In this document: piece by piece, positions 26,387 through 35,950 of the stretch | How positions within the stretch are numbered: the first letter of the stretch is position 1 | How the letters are laid out: each line of letters begins with the position of its first letter | Assembly: GCF_001718415.1 (NCBI RefSeq) | Contig: NZ_CP013377.1 | Location: forward strand, 2,914,001-2,978,000 | DNA length: 64,000 nt | Direction: 5' to 3' | Source: Burkholderia pseudomultivorans | GTDB taxonomy: Bacteria > Pseudomonadota > Gammaproteobacteria > Burkholderiales > Burkholderiaceae | Translations under genes and position numbers: made by a program | The notes under the pieces: model-generated | What the model was told of the DNA's origin: nothing | The model's database searches: none | Seen by the model: only the letters and a program-made list of their open reading frames with translations

Positions 26387-26920
26387 GTGGTCGACCAAGC
26401 CGTCACCGAATTCTGGCAAAACATCGCGCCGATTGCCAATCCGTTCAAGCCCGATGCGCTGCCGGAAGTCTACATCGCGAATGCGGTCACCGAGGACGAG
26501 CGATACTACGTTCCGTTCACCGAAACGGTTTCGTCGCGGCCGCTGTGGATCTCGCCGACGCAGAACAAATGGTGCGACATCCTGATGGCGAAGCAGGCGG
26601 GGCTCGTGAACCGTCACTACCACCCGCACGAAGTATTCGCGTACACGATCTCCGGGAAATGGGGCTACCTCGAGCACGAGTGGACCGCGACGCGCGGCGA
26701 CTTCGTGTACGAGACGCCGGGCGAAGGCCATACGCTCGTCGCGTTCGATCACCCGGAGCCGATGCGCGCGTTCTTCATCGTCAAGGGGCCGCTGATCTGG
26801 CTCGACGAGGCCGGCAATCCCGACGGCTACTTCGACGTGCATTCGTACATCGCGATGTGCAAGGCCCACTACGAGAAAGTGGGCCTCGGTGCACAGGCGG
26901 TCGAGAAACTGTTCCGTTGA
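26387..26920 (+). CDS. Cupin dioxygenase-like protein, 2,4'-dihydroxyacetophenone dioxygenase family
   Basis: A 177-residue single-domain cupin. The start is GTG, with AAAGGAGAC 6 bases upstream. Metal-binding motif 1 is VNRHYHPHEVFAYTISGKWGYLEHEW (His, His, Glu-like positions); motif 2 is GDFVYETPGEGHTLV. The overall order matches ChrR-like cupins annotated as 2,4'-dihydroxyacetophenone dioxygenase, which cleave a C-C bond next to a ketone with non-haem iron. It is the first gene of an operon with a transporter, alcohol dehydrogenase and SDR, so an oxygenase step in that pathway is likely. A paralogue lies at 46560. Confidence 0.8.
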   Translation: MVDQAVTEFWQNIAPIANPFKPDALPEVYIANAVTEDERYYVPFTETVSSRPLWISPTQNKWCDILMAKQAGLVNRHYHPHEVFAYTISGKWGYLEHEWTATRGDFVYETPGEGHTLVAFDHPEPMRAFFIVKGPLIWLDEAGNPDGYFDVHSYIAMCKAHYEKVGLGAQAVEKLFR

Positions 26921-26938
26921 CGCGCGACGAGGCCATCC

Positions 26939-28243
26939 ATGACATCCTCCCCTTCCCGGAAGTCGGCGTGGACGTACGAGAACAGGCTGCTATTGATCCT
27001 GTTCATGACGTTCGGCTTCGTGTTCTTCGACCGCCTCGCGCTGTCGTTCCTGTTCCCGTTCATGTCGGCCGAGCTGCACCTGACCAACGCGCAGCTCGGC
27101 ATGGTGTCGTCCGCGCTCGCGCTGACCTGGGCGCTGTCGGGCGCCGCGACCGGCGCGTGGTCCGATGCGCGCGGCACACGCAAGCCGCTGCTGATCGCGG
27201 CGGTGCTCGGCTTCTCGGTCTGCTCGGCGCTGTCGGGGCTCGTCGGCGGCTTCGCGAGCCTGATCGCGTTCCGCGCGCTGATGGGCATCGCCGAAGGCCC
27301 GGTGCTGCCGCTGTCGCAGTCGCTGATGGTCGAGAGTTCGACGCCGAGCCGCCGCGGGCTGAACATGGGCCTGCTGCAGGGCTCCGCCGCCGGCCTGCTC
27401 GGCGCGATGATCGGCCCGCCGGTCGTGATCGGCATCGCGACCGCATACGGCTGGCGCGAAGCGTTCTACGTGTCGTGCCTGCCCGGCTTCGCGATCGCGT
27501 TCTGCATCTGGCGCTGGGTGCGCGAAGTGCCGCCCGGCGGCGCACGGCATGCGCAGGCCCACGGCGACGGCGCGCCGGCCGCGGGCGGCGCGGCCGTCAG
27601 CCGCTGGGCGCTGCTGAAGGAACGCAACATCCTGCTGTGCGTGCTGATCAGCTGCTTCTTCCTCACGTGGTTCGTCGTGGTCATCTCGTTCGCGCCGACG
27701 TTCCTGGTCAGCAGCCGCCACCTGTCCGCGTCGGACATGGGCGTCGTGATGACCTGCCTTGGCGCCGCATGGGTGTTCTGGGGCTTCGCGGTGCCCGCGA
27801 TCTCCGACCGCATCGGCCGCAAGCCGACGATGATCGTGTTCGCGCTCGTCGCGGCCGCCTGCCCGGTCGTGATGATCCATGCGAGTTCGCTGTGGGCGCT
27901 CGGCACGCTCGTGTTCGCGACCTACACCGGCCTCGGCTGCTTCACGCTGTTCATGGCGACGATTCCGGCCGAGACGGTGCCCCCGCGCTCGATCGCGAGC
28001 GCGCTCGGCCTGATCATGGGCGCCGGCGAGCTGATCGGCGGCTTCGTTGCGCCGACCGTCGCCGGCGTCGCGGCCGATCGCTACGGACTGTCGTTTGCGA
28101 TGTGGATGTCGGCGGCCGGCGCGGTGCTCGCATGCGTGCTGTCGTTCGGTCTCGTCGAAACCGCGCCGGCCGTGCTGCGCAGGCGTGCGCTCGCCGGCGC
28201 CGCCGCGAACCGTCTCGACACGCCCAACCTCGGAGGACGCTGA
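26939..28243 (+). CDS. MFS transporter, ACS/organic-anion type
   Basis: A 434-residue 12-helix transporter starting MTSSPSRKSAWTYENRLLLI. It contains FFDRLALSFLFPFMSAEL, the loop 2-3 motif GAWSDARGTRKPLL, and RALMGIAEGPVLPLSQSLM, which resemble the anion:cation symporter and hexuronate/aromatic carriers. It lies 18 bases after the cupin gene and 1 base before the dehydrogenase gene. Presumed importer of the cluster substrate. Confidence 0.88.
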   Translation: MTSSPSRKSAWTYENRLLLILFMTFGFVFFDRLALSFLFPFMSAELHLTNAQLGMVSSALALTWALSGAATGAWSDARGTRKPLLIAAVLGFSVCSALSGLVGGFASLIAFRALMGIAEGPVLPLSQSLMVESSTPSRRGLNMGLLQGSAAGLLGAMIGPPVVIGIATAYGWREAFYVSCLPGFAIAFCIWRWVREVPPGGARHAQAHGDGAPAAGGAAVSRWALLKERNILLCVLISCFFLTWFVVVISFAPTFLVSSRHLSASDMGVVMTCLGAAWVFWGFAVPAISDRIGRKPTMIVFALVAAACPVVMIHASSLWALGTLVFATYTGLGCFTLFMATIPAETVPPRSIASALGLIMGAGELIGGFVAPTVAGVAADRYGLSFAMWMSAAGAVLACVLSFGLVETAPAVLRRRALAGAAANRLDTPNLGGR

Positions 28244-28244
28244 G

Positions 28245-29366
28245 ATGCGCGCACTTCAATGGCATGGCGCGCGCGACGTGCGCCTCGTCGAGATCGACAC
28301 GCCGCGCGTCGGGCCCGACGAGGTCCGCATCGCGGTCGCGTATTGCGGAATCTGCGGCAGCGATCTGCATGAGTACGCGGACGGCCCGCATGCGATCCCG
28401 GTCGATGCGCCGCATCCGCTGTCGGGCCGCACCGCGCCGCTGACGCTCGGCCACGAGTTCTGCGGCACCGTGGTCGAAACCGGCGCGAACGTCACCGCGC
28501 TGCGCGCCGGCGACCGCGTCGCGATCGAGCCCGAGTATCGCTGCCGTCGATGCGCGTACTGCCGCGCCGGGTCGTACAACCTGTGCGTGTCGATGGGCTT
28601 CGCCGGACTGATGGGCGACGGCGGGATGGCCGACTTCGCGGTCGTGCCCGCCTACATGCTGCATCGGCTGCCCGACGGCGTCAGCCTCGAACAAGCCGCG
28701 GTGATGGAACCGGCCGCCGTCGCGCTGCATGCGCTGCGGCGCGGCGAACTGCGGCTCGGCGACACCTGCGCGGTGTTCGGGCTCGGGCCGATCGGCCTGT
28801 TGCTGATCATGCTCGCGAAGCTGCAGGGCGCGACGACGATCGCCGCCGTCGACGTGTCGCCCGAACGTCTTGCGGCAGCCACGCGCTTCGGCGCGACGCA
28901 CGTGTTCGACGCCCGCGCGTTCGACCCGCCCGCGCTGCGCGACGCGATTCACGCGGCCACCGGCGGGCTCGGCGTCGACGCCAGTTTCGAGGCGGCCGGA
29001 CTGCCGTCCACGTTCGAAGCGGCAATGCACGCACTGCGCAAGGGCGGCCGCGTCGTGATGGTCGGCTTGATGCCGCATGCCAGCTTCGATGCATTCCGCG
29101 CGGTCAACGACGAACTGACGTTCACGGCAAGCGTCGGCTACCGGCATGCATACGAGGATCTGCTGCGCCTCGTCGCGTCGGGCGCGCTCGACCTCACGTC
29201 GATCGTCACGCGCACCGTGTCGCTCGAGGACGCGGTCGCGGACGGCTTCGACGCGCTGCTCGCGGATCGCGCGCAGATCAAGATCCTGGTTTCCCCCGCG
29301 CTCGGGCCCGCCCGGCGCACACACGTCACAGGGAGCATCGAGCATGAGCCAGCCGTCGGTGTTTGA
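28245..29366 (+). CDS. Zinc-dependent alcohol dehydrogenase, butanediol-dehydrogenase-like
   Basis: A 373-residue medium-chain dehydrogenase. Catalytic zinc: [11 protein letters not shown] and GHEFCG. Structural zinc loop: [18 protein letters not shown]-binding motif: [14 protein letters not shown]. The [11 protein letters not shown] motif and a long insertion after it are typical of 2,3-butanediol dehydrogenases. The C-terminus ([20 protein letters not shown]) extends past the usual end and overlaps the next gene by 23 bases. It probably oxidises a secondary alcohol to a ketone in the cluster pathway. Confidence 0.92.
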   Translation: MRALQWHGARDVRLVEIDTPRVGPDEVRIAVAYCGICGSDLHEYADGPHAIPVDAPHPLSGRTAPLTLGHEFCGTVVETGANVTALRAGDRVAIEPEYRCRRCAYCRAGSYNLCVSMGFAGLMGDGGMADFAVVPAYMLHRLPDGVSLEQAAVMEPAAVALHALRRGELRLGDTCAVFGLGPIGLLLIMLAKLQGATTIAAVDVSPERLAAATRFGATHVFDARAFDPPALRDAIHAATGGLGVDASFEAAGLPSTFEAAMHALRKGGRVVMVGLMPHASFDAFRAVNDELTFTASVGYRHAYEDLLRLVASGALDLTSIVTRTVSLEDAVADGFDALLADRAQIKILVSPALGPARRTHVTGSIEHEPAVGV

Positions 29367-30066
29367 AGGCAAGAGCGTCGTCGTGACGGGCGGCACGTCG
29401 GGCATCGGCGCGCGCACCGCGCTGCGTTTCGCGCAGGCGGGCGCGTCGGTCGTCACGCTCGGGCTCGACGCCGCCGGCCCGCATGCGCCCGTGCACGACG
29501 CCATCCGCAACGTCGAGCTGGACGTGACCGACAGCGATGCGCTGACGCACACGATCGCCGCACTGCCGCGTCTCGACGTGCTCGTCAACGGCGTCGGCAT
29601 CAGCCGGCACGCGGACGAATACCTGATGGACCAGTTCGAACGCGTGCTGAACGTGAACCTGACGTCGGTGATGCGTGCATCCGATGCCGCACGACCCGCG
29701 CTGTCGGTCAACGGCGGCTCGATCGTCAACATCGCGTCGATGTACACGTACTTCGGCAGCAAGGACCGGCCCGCGTACAGCGCGAGCAAGGGCGGCGTCG
29801 CGCAGCTCACGCGCTCGCTCGCGCAGGCGTGGGCCGATCGCGGCATCCGCGTCAACGCGGTCGCGCCCGGCTGGATCGACACGCCGCTCAGCAGCGGACT
29901 GATGGCCGACGCGCAGGCGTCGCGCCGGATCCTCGATCGCACGCCGCTCGGGCGCTGGGGCACGACCGACGAAGTCGCGGAAGTCATCCTGTTCCTGTGC
30001 TCGCCCGGCGCATCGTTCGTCACCGGCGCGATCGTGCCGGTCGACGGCGGCTATTCGACGGTCTAG
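29344..30066 (+). CDS. Short-chain dehydrogenase/reductase
   Basis: A 240-residue classical SDR: cofactor motif [12 protein letters not shown]-equivalent VLVNGVGIS, catalytic Tyr and Lys in PAYSASKGG, and the PGWIDTPL region. GGGAGCATCGAGC precedes the ATG, which lies inside the end of the dehydrogenase gene, so the two are translationally coupled. The NGVG in place of NNAG is unusual. Likely works on the same alcohol/ketone series as the zinc enzyme. Confidence 0.92.
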   Translation: MSQPSVFEGKSVVVTGGTSGIGARTALRFAQAGASVVTLGLDAAGPHAPVHDAIRNVELDVTDSDALTHTIAALPRLDVLVNGVGISRHADEYLMDQFERVLNVNLTSVMRASDAARPALSVNGGSIVNIASMYTYFGSKDRPAYSASKGGVAQLTRSLAQAWADRGIRVNAVAPGWIDTPLSSGLMADAQASRRILDRTPLGRWGTTDEVAEVILFLCSPGASFVTGAIVPVDGGYSTV

Positions 30067-30194
30067 CGCGCGGCGTATCGGCGTATCGGCAGCCCGCCGA
30101 TGCGCCGGCACGCAGGCGATTCCCTCCGGATTCGATCGAACCGAACGGATCCATACGGAACAACCGACCAAATAATTAGTAATCCAATTAGAAA

Positions 30195-30209
30195 TCCGAT
30201 CTGATCGGA
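30195..30209. promoter_or_regulatory. Perfect palindrome before the porin gene
   Basis: TCCGATCTGATCGGA is a 7-bp inverted repeat around one base, 17 bases before the start and just ahead of the ribosome site. An AT-rich TAATT…AATTA repeat at about 30175-30190 precedes it. A repressor operator is plausible. Confidence 0.45.
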
Positions 30210-30226
30210 CAGACAGGAGACATATC

Positions 30227-31324
30227 TTGGAGACGACGAAAAAGACGCTTCTCGCGCTGACGGCCTGCGCGATTCCTGCCGTATCGTTTGCGCAAAGCAG
30301 CGTGACGATGTTCGGGCTGATGGACGCCGGCATCAGCTATGTCAGCAACGAAGGCGGCCACGGCAGCGCGAAGTTCGACGACAACATCTTCTTTCCGAAC
30401 CTGCTCGGCTTCGAAGGCAAGGAGGATCTCGGCGCGGGCACGCGCGCGATCTTCCGGCTCGTCAACCAGTATTCGCTCGCGAACGGCGCGATCATCGGCG
30501 GCGGCCTCTTCGGGCGGACCGCGTACGTCGGCCTGCAGAACGACCGCTACGGCACGCTGACGCTCGGCAACCAGTACGAGTTCATGGTCGATGCGCTGGC
30601 CGCCGGCGGCAACGAGGTCGCGCAGGACCTCGTCGGCCTGTACGGGTTCCGCAACGGACCGTTCGACAGGCTCGCGCTGCCGAACAACCCGACCGGCGCG
30701 TTCGACTGGGACCGCGTGGCCGGCAGCAACCGCGTCGCGAACTCCGTCAAGTACACGAGCCCGTCGCTGGCGGGCCTGACCGTCGGCGCGCTGTACGGCT
30801 TCGGCAACGTCGCCGGCTCGATCGGCGCGGCCAATACCGTCAGTGTCGGTGCGAGTTACGACAACGGCCCGTTCGGCGCAGGTGCGGCCTATACGAACCA
30901 GAAGTACGGCGCAGCGAACGGATTGCCGGCCACCAGCGTGCGCAACTGGGGCGCGGGCATGCACTACACGCTCGGCCAGGTCACCGCGAAAGCGCTCGTG
31001 ACGACCGTGCGCAATGCGGCGAATGGCGCGGGCATCTGGTCGGCGGAAGCCGGCGCGTCGTGGCGGCCGTCGCCCGCCTGGGTGATCGGCGCAGCCTACA
31101 CGTACATGAAGGGCAACGACACGCTCGACAACGCGCACGCGCACCAGGTTCTCGCCGCCGTCCAGTACTGGCTGTCGAAGCGCACGATGGTGTATGTCGC
31201 CGGCGTTCACCAGCGCGCGAACCACGGCAGCCGCGCGCAGATCAACGGCGTGATGGATCCGGACGGCGCGTCCGGCGGCGCGCTGCAATCGATCGCACGG
31301 ATCGGGCTCAGCACGCGGTTCTAG
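30227..31324 (+). CDS. Outer-membrane porin (Porin_4/OmpC-like)
   Basis: A 365-residue trimeric porin. The start is TTG, supported by CAGGAGACATATC upstream, and a typical signal peptide (METTKKTLLALTACAIPAVSFAQ) follows. The mature start SSVTMFGLMDAGISYVSN and the LGFEGKEDLGAGTRAIFRL loop are family hallmarks, and the last residue is the Phe needed for outer-membrane insertion. It is a close relative of the porin at 33747 (shared YVSNEGGH). Likely the entry pore for the substrate of this cluster. Hairpin GCCGCC/GGCGGC at 31331-31347 follows the stop. Confidence 0.92.
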   Translation: METTKKTLLALTACAIPAVSFAQSSVTMFGLMDAGISYVSNEGGHGSAKFDDNIFFPNLLGFEGKEDLGAGTRAIFRLVNQYSLANGAIIGGGLFGRTAYVGLQNDRYGTLTLGNQYEFMVDALAAGGNEVAQDLVGLYGFRNGPFDRLALPNNPTGAFDWDRVAGSNRVANSVKYTSPSLAGLTVGALYGFGNVAGSIGAANTVSVGASYDNGPFGAGAAYTNQKYGAANGLPATSVRNWGAGMHYTLGQVTAKALVTTVRNAANGAGIWSAEAGASWRPSPAWVIGAAYTYMKGNDTLDNAHAHQVLAAVQYWLSKRTMVYVAGVHQRANHGSRAQINGVMDPDGASGGALQSIARIGLSTRF

Positions 31325-31731
31325 ACGTCGGCCGCCCCCTCGGCGGCGCGGCTGCCAAGGCCGCCGATACCGGACGCGCAGCGCGTGCGACCTGCGCGTC
31401 GGTTTCGATGTCCGCCGGTCCGGCCGCGCGTGCCGGGCGAACCAGCTGCAGCCTGCCGCTGCCGCGCCGGCGGCTTCATCTCCGGCCTCTCCCCTAATTC
31501 ATTCAGACGATTAACCGCGCCGCGCCCTTCGATAGAGTGGGTCGTCGAACGCGTCGGCCTGCCCGGCCGACACGACGCCGCCTTGTCGCCGACACGCGAC
31601 CCAGCCAGCCGGCTTCCGGCGAGCGGCAACCGAATCCGGATATCCAGCCGATGCCGTGCCGCGCCGATCACGCGCGCGGGCGGTGCGCCGGCGTCGTACC
31701 CAATCCACGACTATCGAGGGGGAATCACCAG
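31325..31731. other. 407-base gap between porin and DUF1329 gene
   Basis: It starts with a GCCGCC-CCCTC-GGCGGC stem-loop (31331-31347) that may end the porin message. No gene is supported in the rest; the promoter of the DUF1329 gene probably lies near its end. Confidence 0.5.
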
Positions 31732-33111
31732 ATGAAACCAAGCACGGCATGTCTGATTCGAACCGGGCTGATCGCGACCGGCACGTGGCTGGCCGCGACG
31801 GCATGGGCCGGCATCTCGCCGGACGGACTCAAGGCGCTCGACTCGACGCTGACGCCGATGGGCGCGCAGCGCGCGGCATCCAGCGACGGCAACGTGCCCG
31901 CATGGTCCGGCAAATGGCTCGGCGCGCCGCCGACCATCAAATACCAGCCGGGCGACCGCTACCCGGATCCCTACGCGGACGAGAAGCCGCTGTTCGTCAT
32001 CACCGCGCAGAACATGTCGCAATATGCAGCGAACCTCACCGACGGCCAGAAGGCCATGCTGAAGAAGTACCCGGACACGTTCAGGATTCCCGTCTATCCG
32101 AGCCACCGCGACTTCCGCTACGACGACGGCACCTACAAGGCGATCCGCACCTATGCGGCCGGCGTGGAGATGATCGGCGACGGCAACGGCCTGAAGAACG
32201 CCGGTCCGACCGTGCCGTTCCCCGTGCCGAAAACCGGCCTCGAACTGCTGTGGAACCTGAAATACGCTTCGTCGATCGATACGGAAAAGGCCGTCTACGA
32301 CCAGGCGGTCGTCTATCCGGAAGGCAATATTGCGTGGGGGAAGGTCAAGTACGACATCTGGTCGCCGAAGGACGCGCGGCCGTTCGATCCGAAGCTGTCG
32401 AACCTCAATCGTGCGTACTTCCGCGTCGCGACCGACCTGCCGCTGAACGAGCGCGGCACGATCATGGTCGGCTACTCCGTCTATGACAGCGCCGAAGCGA
32501 GTTCCAACCGCACCTGGATGTACAGCCCCGGCACGCGGCGCGTGCGCCAGGCGCCGGAATACGGCTACGATCAGCCGCAAGGGCCCGGCGGATTCCGCAC
32601 CGTCGACGACGACCACTTCTTCAACGGTTCGCCGGAACGCTACCAGTGGAAGATCGTCGGCAAGCGCGAGATCTACGTGCCGTACGACAACTATCGGATG
32701 CTGTCGTCGTCGCTGAAGTACAGCGAGCTGCTGACGCCGCACCATGCCGATCCGGCCCGGATGCGCTACGAACTGCATCGCGTCTGGGTGCTCGAGGCGA
32801 CGCTGAAGCCCGGTTTCCGCCACCAGTACGCCAAGCGCGTGATCTACCTCGACGAGGATTCGTGGTACGGCCTGCTGTCCGACAACTTCGACTCGCGCGG
32901 CGCGCTGTGGCGCACGAACATTCAGACGAACGTCTACGCGTACGACGCGCAGCGCTTCTATCCGACCGCGGTCTTCTATCACGACCTCGTGTCGGGCGCG
33001 TACATGGCCGACCGGCTCACGAACGCGGGACCGATGACCGTCCTCAACCGCAATCCGTCCTTCAACGAAGCGTACTTCGCGCCGGACGCCGCACGCGGCT
33101 CGGGACTGTGA
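31732..33111 (+). CDS. DUF1329 outer-membrane-associated protein
   Basis: A 459-residue exported protein. A Sec signal peptide ends near residue 26 (TGTWLAATAWAGISPDGL). The body carries the DUF1329 pattern: LTPMGAQRAAS.DGNVPAWSG, YPSHRDFRYDD, YDQAVVYPEGNIAWGKVKY, TWMYSPGTRRVRQAPEYGYD and YVPYDNYRMLS. The fold is related to outer-membrane lipoprotein-sorting proteins (LolA/LolB-like), but the role is unknown. DUF1329 genes often sit with hydrophobic-substrate or aromatic degradation genes, which fits this location. Followed by a GC hairpin at 33116-33137. Confidence 0.88.
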   Translation: MKPSTACLIRTGLIATGTWLAATAWAGISPDGLKALDSTLTPMGAQRAASSDGNVPAWSGKWLGAPPTIKYQPGDRYPDPYADEKPLFVITAQNMSQYAANLTDGQKAMLKKYPDTFRIPVYPSHRDFRYDDGTYKAIRTYAAGVEMIGDGNGLKNAGPTVPFPVPKTGLELLWNLKYASSIDTEKAVYDQAVVYPEGNIAWGKVKYDIWSPKDARPFDPKLSNLNRAYFRVATDLPLNERGTIMVGYSVYDSAEASSNRTWMYSPGTRRVRQAPEYGYDQPQGPGGFRTVDDDHFFNGSPERYQWKIVGKREIYVPYDNYRMLSSSLKYSELLTPHHADPARMRYELHRVWVLEATLKPGFRHQYAKRVIYLDEDSWYGLLSDNFDSRGALWRTNIQTNVYAYDAQRFYPTAVFYHDLVSGAYMADRLTNAGPMTVLNRNPSFNEAYFAPDAARGSGL

Positions 33112-33115
33112 CACA

Positions 33116-33137
33116 CGGCGCGCATCGCTGCGCGCCG
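33116..33137 (+). terminator. 8-bp stem-loop after the DUF1329 gene
   Basis: CGGCGCGC (33116-33123) pairs with GCGCGCCG (33130-33137). No T-run, so possibly an RNA-stabilising hairpin. Confidence 0.4.
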
Positions 33138-33194
33138 CCACGCCCGACGGTGCGCACGCACGCGTCGGGAGGTACATCGATACGGAGAACCCGG

Positions 33195-33641
33195 ATGGAT
33201 TCGGATCACGTCGCGGCAGCACTGGCGATCGCTGAGGCGCACAGCCGGTATGCACGCGCCCTCGACGAGCGGAATTGGCCGATGCTGGACACGGTATTCG
33301 CGCCGCACGTGCAGGCCGATTACAACAGCGGCGAGTTTCGCGTCGACGGGCGCGCCGAACTGGTCGCGATGATCCGCTCGCACCTCGACGGCTGCGGCCC
33401 GACCCAGCATCTGCTCGGCACGCCGCACGTCGAGGTCGGCGACGGCGAGACCGACGCGCGCAGCCGCATCTACGTGCGGGCCGCGCATCGCGGCGCCGGC
33501 GCGAAACAGCCTCTGCTGTACGAGGCGCTGGGCGAATACGTGGCGGCCTGGAAGCGCACGCCGGACGGCTGGCGCGCGGTACATTGGGCGATGCGCGTGA
33601 ACCTGGAGATCGGCACGCGGGACGTGCTCGGTTCGCATTGA
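33195..33641 (+). CDS. SnoaL-like / nuclear-transport-factor-2-fold protein
   Basis: A 148-residue protein. It begins with the family pattern ALAIAEAHSRYARALDERNWPMLDTVFAPHVQADYN; a later YVAAWKRTPDGWRAVHWAMRVNLEIG strand pair closes the cone-shaped NTF2 fold. Members bind or isomerise small hydrophobic molecules, including steroid ketosteroid-isomerase-like and aromatic dioxygenase small-subunit-like proteins. No catalytic pair can be assigned from sequence. Last gene of the cluster, convergent with the porin at 33747. Confidence 0.8.
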   Translation: MDSDHVAAALAIAEAHSRYARALDERNWPMLDTVFAPHVQADYNSGEFRVDGRAELVAMIRSHLDGCGPTQHLLGTPHVEVGDGETDARSRIYVRAAHRGAGAKQPLLYEALGEYVAAWKRTPDGWRAVHWAMRVNLEIGTRDVLGSH

Positions 33642-33698
33642 GCACGGGGTGGAAGCCGGCATGCGTTCGGTGCCGGACGGCCGCCAGGCGCGCCGACC

Positions 33699-33725
33699 GG
33701 GTAGCCAGCCCAAAGCCGGCTACCC
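33699..33725. terminator. Stem-loop between convergent genes
   Basis: GGGTAGCC (33699-33706) pairs perfectly with GGCTACCC (33718-33725) across an 11-base loop, between the SnoaL-like gene and the mhp-cluster porin. It could terminate both strands. Confidence 0.5.
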
Positions 33726-33746
33726 TCGCGTCCGTCATTCCCTCGA

Positions 33747-34838
33747 TCAGAACATGGTCCGGATCCCGACCCGGGCGATCGCCTGCGAAGCGCCGCTCGA
33801 CGAGCCGGACGGATTCAGGATTCCGTTGATGGCGGCCCGCGCGCCGGCGTTGGCCCGCTGGTACGCACCTTCCGCATAGACCATCGTGCGTTTCGAGAGC
33901 GAGTAGCCCAGGATCGCGTCGACCTGGTTGGCATGGTTGCCGTACAGAACGTCGTTCCCTTTCATGTACATGTAACTGACGCCGAGCGAAAGCGCGGCCG
34001 TGATCTGCCAGTTGCTGGCGAGCTGTCCGGCATACGCATAGGCGCCCGTCTGCGCGTTCCGGACCGTGACGAAGCTGGCCGAGTTCAGCGTCGGGCCGAG
34101 CGCGTAGTGGGCACCGACGCCCCAGTTCCGGATCGCCACCTGCGGCGAACCATCGGCCGCACCGGGATACTTCTGTTCGGTATAGGCGGCGCCGAAGCCG
34201 AACGGGCCGCGATCGTAGTTCAGGCCGAAGCTGATGCCCGAGTTCGATCCGAACGACCCGGCGACGCCGCCGAACGAATACAGGGCGCCGAAGGAGAAGC
34301 CGGCGATCTGCGGCGACTGGTACTTGACCGCGTTGTTGATCGGCATGCCGTTCGTGCGGGCCCACGAGAACCAGCCGGTCGGGTTTTGCGGGATGCCGAG
34401 ATTCTGGAACGGACCGGCCGCGATACTGTAAAGGCCACCGGAGATCAGGCCCGGCGTGTTTTTCGCTTCGGTGAGCGACGTAAACATGAACTCGTAGACA
34501 TTCCCGAGCGTCAGCTTGCCGAAGCGGGCGTCGTCGAGACCGACGTACGCGTTGCGGCCGAAGATTCCGGGCTGCATGGTCATGCCCGAACCGAGCTGAA
34601 ACTGGTCCTCCAGCTTGAAGATCGCTTTCGTGCCGCCGCCGAGATCCTCGGCGCCCTGGATCACAAACAGGTTCGGCACGAGGATCCCGTCGTCGAACTT
34701 CGCCACGGCGTGTCCGCCCTCGTTCGAAACATAGGTCACACCGGCATCGATCAAGCCGTAGATCGTGACGCTGCTTTGCGCAATGGCCGAACTGATCGGG
34801 AGGACTGCAAAACATACGGCAGCAAATCTCTTTTTCAT
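33747..34838 (-). CDS. Outer-membrane porin of the mhp-like cluster
   Basis: A 363-residue porin. The start MKKRFAAVCFAVLPISSAIAQ at 34838 carries a signal peptide and follows TTTGGAGACACGA. The mature part begins SSVTIYGLIDAGVTYVSN; the LFVIQGAEDLGGGTKAIFKL loop and a final Phe are as expected. It shares much of its N-terminal half with the porin at 30227. Last gene of the meta-cleavage operon, 91 bases after the aldolase; presumed entry route for phenylpropanoid-type acids. Confidence 0.92.
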   Translation of the reverse strand: MKKRFAAVCFAVLPISSAIAQSSVTIYGLIDAGVTYVSNEGGHAVAKFDDGILVPNLFVIQGAEDLGGGTKAIFKLEDQFQLGSGMTMQPGIFGRNAYVGLDDARFGKLTLGNVYEFMFTSLTEAKNTPGLISGGLYSIAAGPFQNLGIPQNPTGWFSWARTNGMPINNAVKYQSPQIAGFSFGALYSFGGVAGSFGSNSGISFGLNYDRGPFGFGAAYTEQKYPGAADGSPQVAIRNWGVGAHYALGPTLNSASFVTVRNAQTGAYAYAGQLASNWQITAALSLGVSYMYMKGNDVLYGNHANQVDAILGYSLSKRTMVYAEGAYQRANAGARAAINGILNPSGSSSGASQAIARVGIRTMF

Positions 34839-34929
34839 TCGTGTCTCCAAACATTGTTTTATTTTTTCGAATCGGCCGCGACGTCAGGCGTTCTTGTGAT
34901 GGCGCGATTCGAATGCGGCCCGCCGACGG

Positions 34930-35937
34930 CTACTTTCCGGCGAGATCGAGCGCAACGTCGACGATCATGTCCTCCTGCCCGCCGACCATCCGGCGCCTGC
35001 CCAGCTCGACGAGGATGTCGACCGTCTTCAGGTCGTACTTCTTCGCGGCCACCTCCGCATGACGCAGGAAGCTCGAATACACGCCCGCGTAACCGAGCGC
35101 GAGCGTCTCGCGATCGACGCGCACCGGACGGTCCTGCAGCGGCCGCACGATGTCGTCGGCCGCGTCCATCAGCGTGTAGAGATCGGTGCCATGGTTCCAG
35201 CCCATCCGCTCGGCCGCCGCGACGAACACCTCGAGCGGCGCGTTGCCCGCGCCCGCGCCCATGCCCGCGAGCGACGCATCGATCCGGTCGCAGCCCTCCT
35301 CGACCGCGACGATCGAGTTCGCGACGCCGAGCGACAGGTTGTGATGCGCGTGCATGCCCGTCTGCGTCTCGGGCTTCAGCACGGCCTTCACCGCGCGGAA
35401 CCGGTCGCGCACGTCGCGCATCGTCAGCGCGCCGCCCGAATCGACGACGTAGATGCAGTTCGCGCCATAGCTTTCCATCTTCTTCGCCTCGACGGCCAGG
35501 TTCTCCGGCGTGGTCATGTGGCTCATCATCAGGAAGCCGACCGTGTCCATCCCGAGCGCGCGCGCATATTCGATGTGCTGCTTCGAGATGTCCGCCTCGG
35601 TGCAGTGCGTCGCGACGCGCACGATGCGCGCGCCGGCGTCGTAGGCGGCCTTCAGGTCGTGGATCGTGCCGATGCCCGGCAGCAGCAGCGTCGCGATCTT
35701 CGCGTGCGTGACCACCTCGGCCACCGCCTCGATCCATTCGAGATCGCTGTGCGCGCCGAAGCCGTAGTTGAAGCTCGAGCCTTGCAGGCCGTCGCCGTGC
35801 GCGACCTCGATGCTGTCCACCTTCGCACGATCGAGCGCGCGTGCGATGTCCTGCACGTTCGCGATCGAGTACTGATGCCGGATCGCATGGCTGCCGTCGC
35901 GCAGCGTGACGTCGGAGATATAGATTTTCTTGCTCAT
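34930..35937 (-). CDS. mhpE: 4-hydroxy-2-oxovalerate aldolase
   Basis: A 335-residue DRE-TIM metallolyase. The DRE-TIM signature appears as [13 protein letters not shown]; metal-binding [12 protein letters not shown] and [16 protein letters not shown] match BphI/MhpE. It splits 4-hydroxy-2-oxovalerate into pyruvate and acetaldehyde, and works as a channelling complex with the acylating dehydrogenase encoded 13 bases upstream. Confidence 0.95.
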   Translation of the reverse strand: MSKKIYISDVTLRDGSHAIRHQYSIANVQDIARALDRAKVDSIEVAHGDGLQGSSFNYGFGAHSDLEWIEAVAEVVTHAKIATLLLPGIGTIHDLKAAYDAGARIVRVATHCTEADISKQHIEYARALGMDTVGFLMMSHMTTPENLAVEAKKMESYGANCIYVVDSGGALTMRDVRDRFRAVKAVLKPETQTGMHAHHNLSLGVANSIVAVEEGCDRIDASLAGMGAGAGNAPLEVFVAAAERMGWNHGTDLYTLMDAADDIVRPLQDRPVRVDRETLALGYAGVYSSFLRHAEVAAKKYDLKTVDILVELGRRRMVGGQEDMIVDVALDLAGK

Positions 35938-35950
35938 CGCCGGATGCTCC

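Noticed and set aside
31711..34854. A 1047-codon minus-strand frame running through the DUF1329 and SnoaL-like genes
   Set aside because: It starts in the wrong frame of the porin and continues antisense over a protein with a clear signal peptide and domain pattern; no coherent domains of its own.
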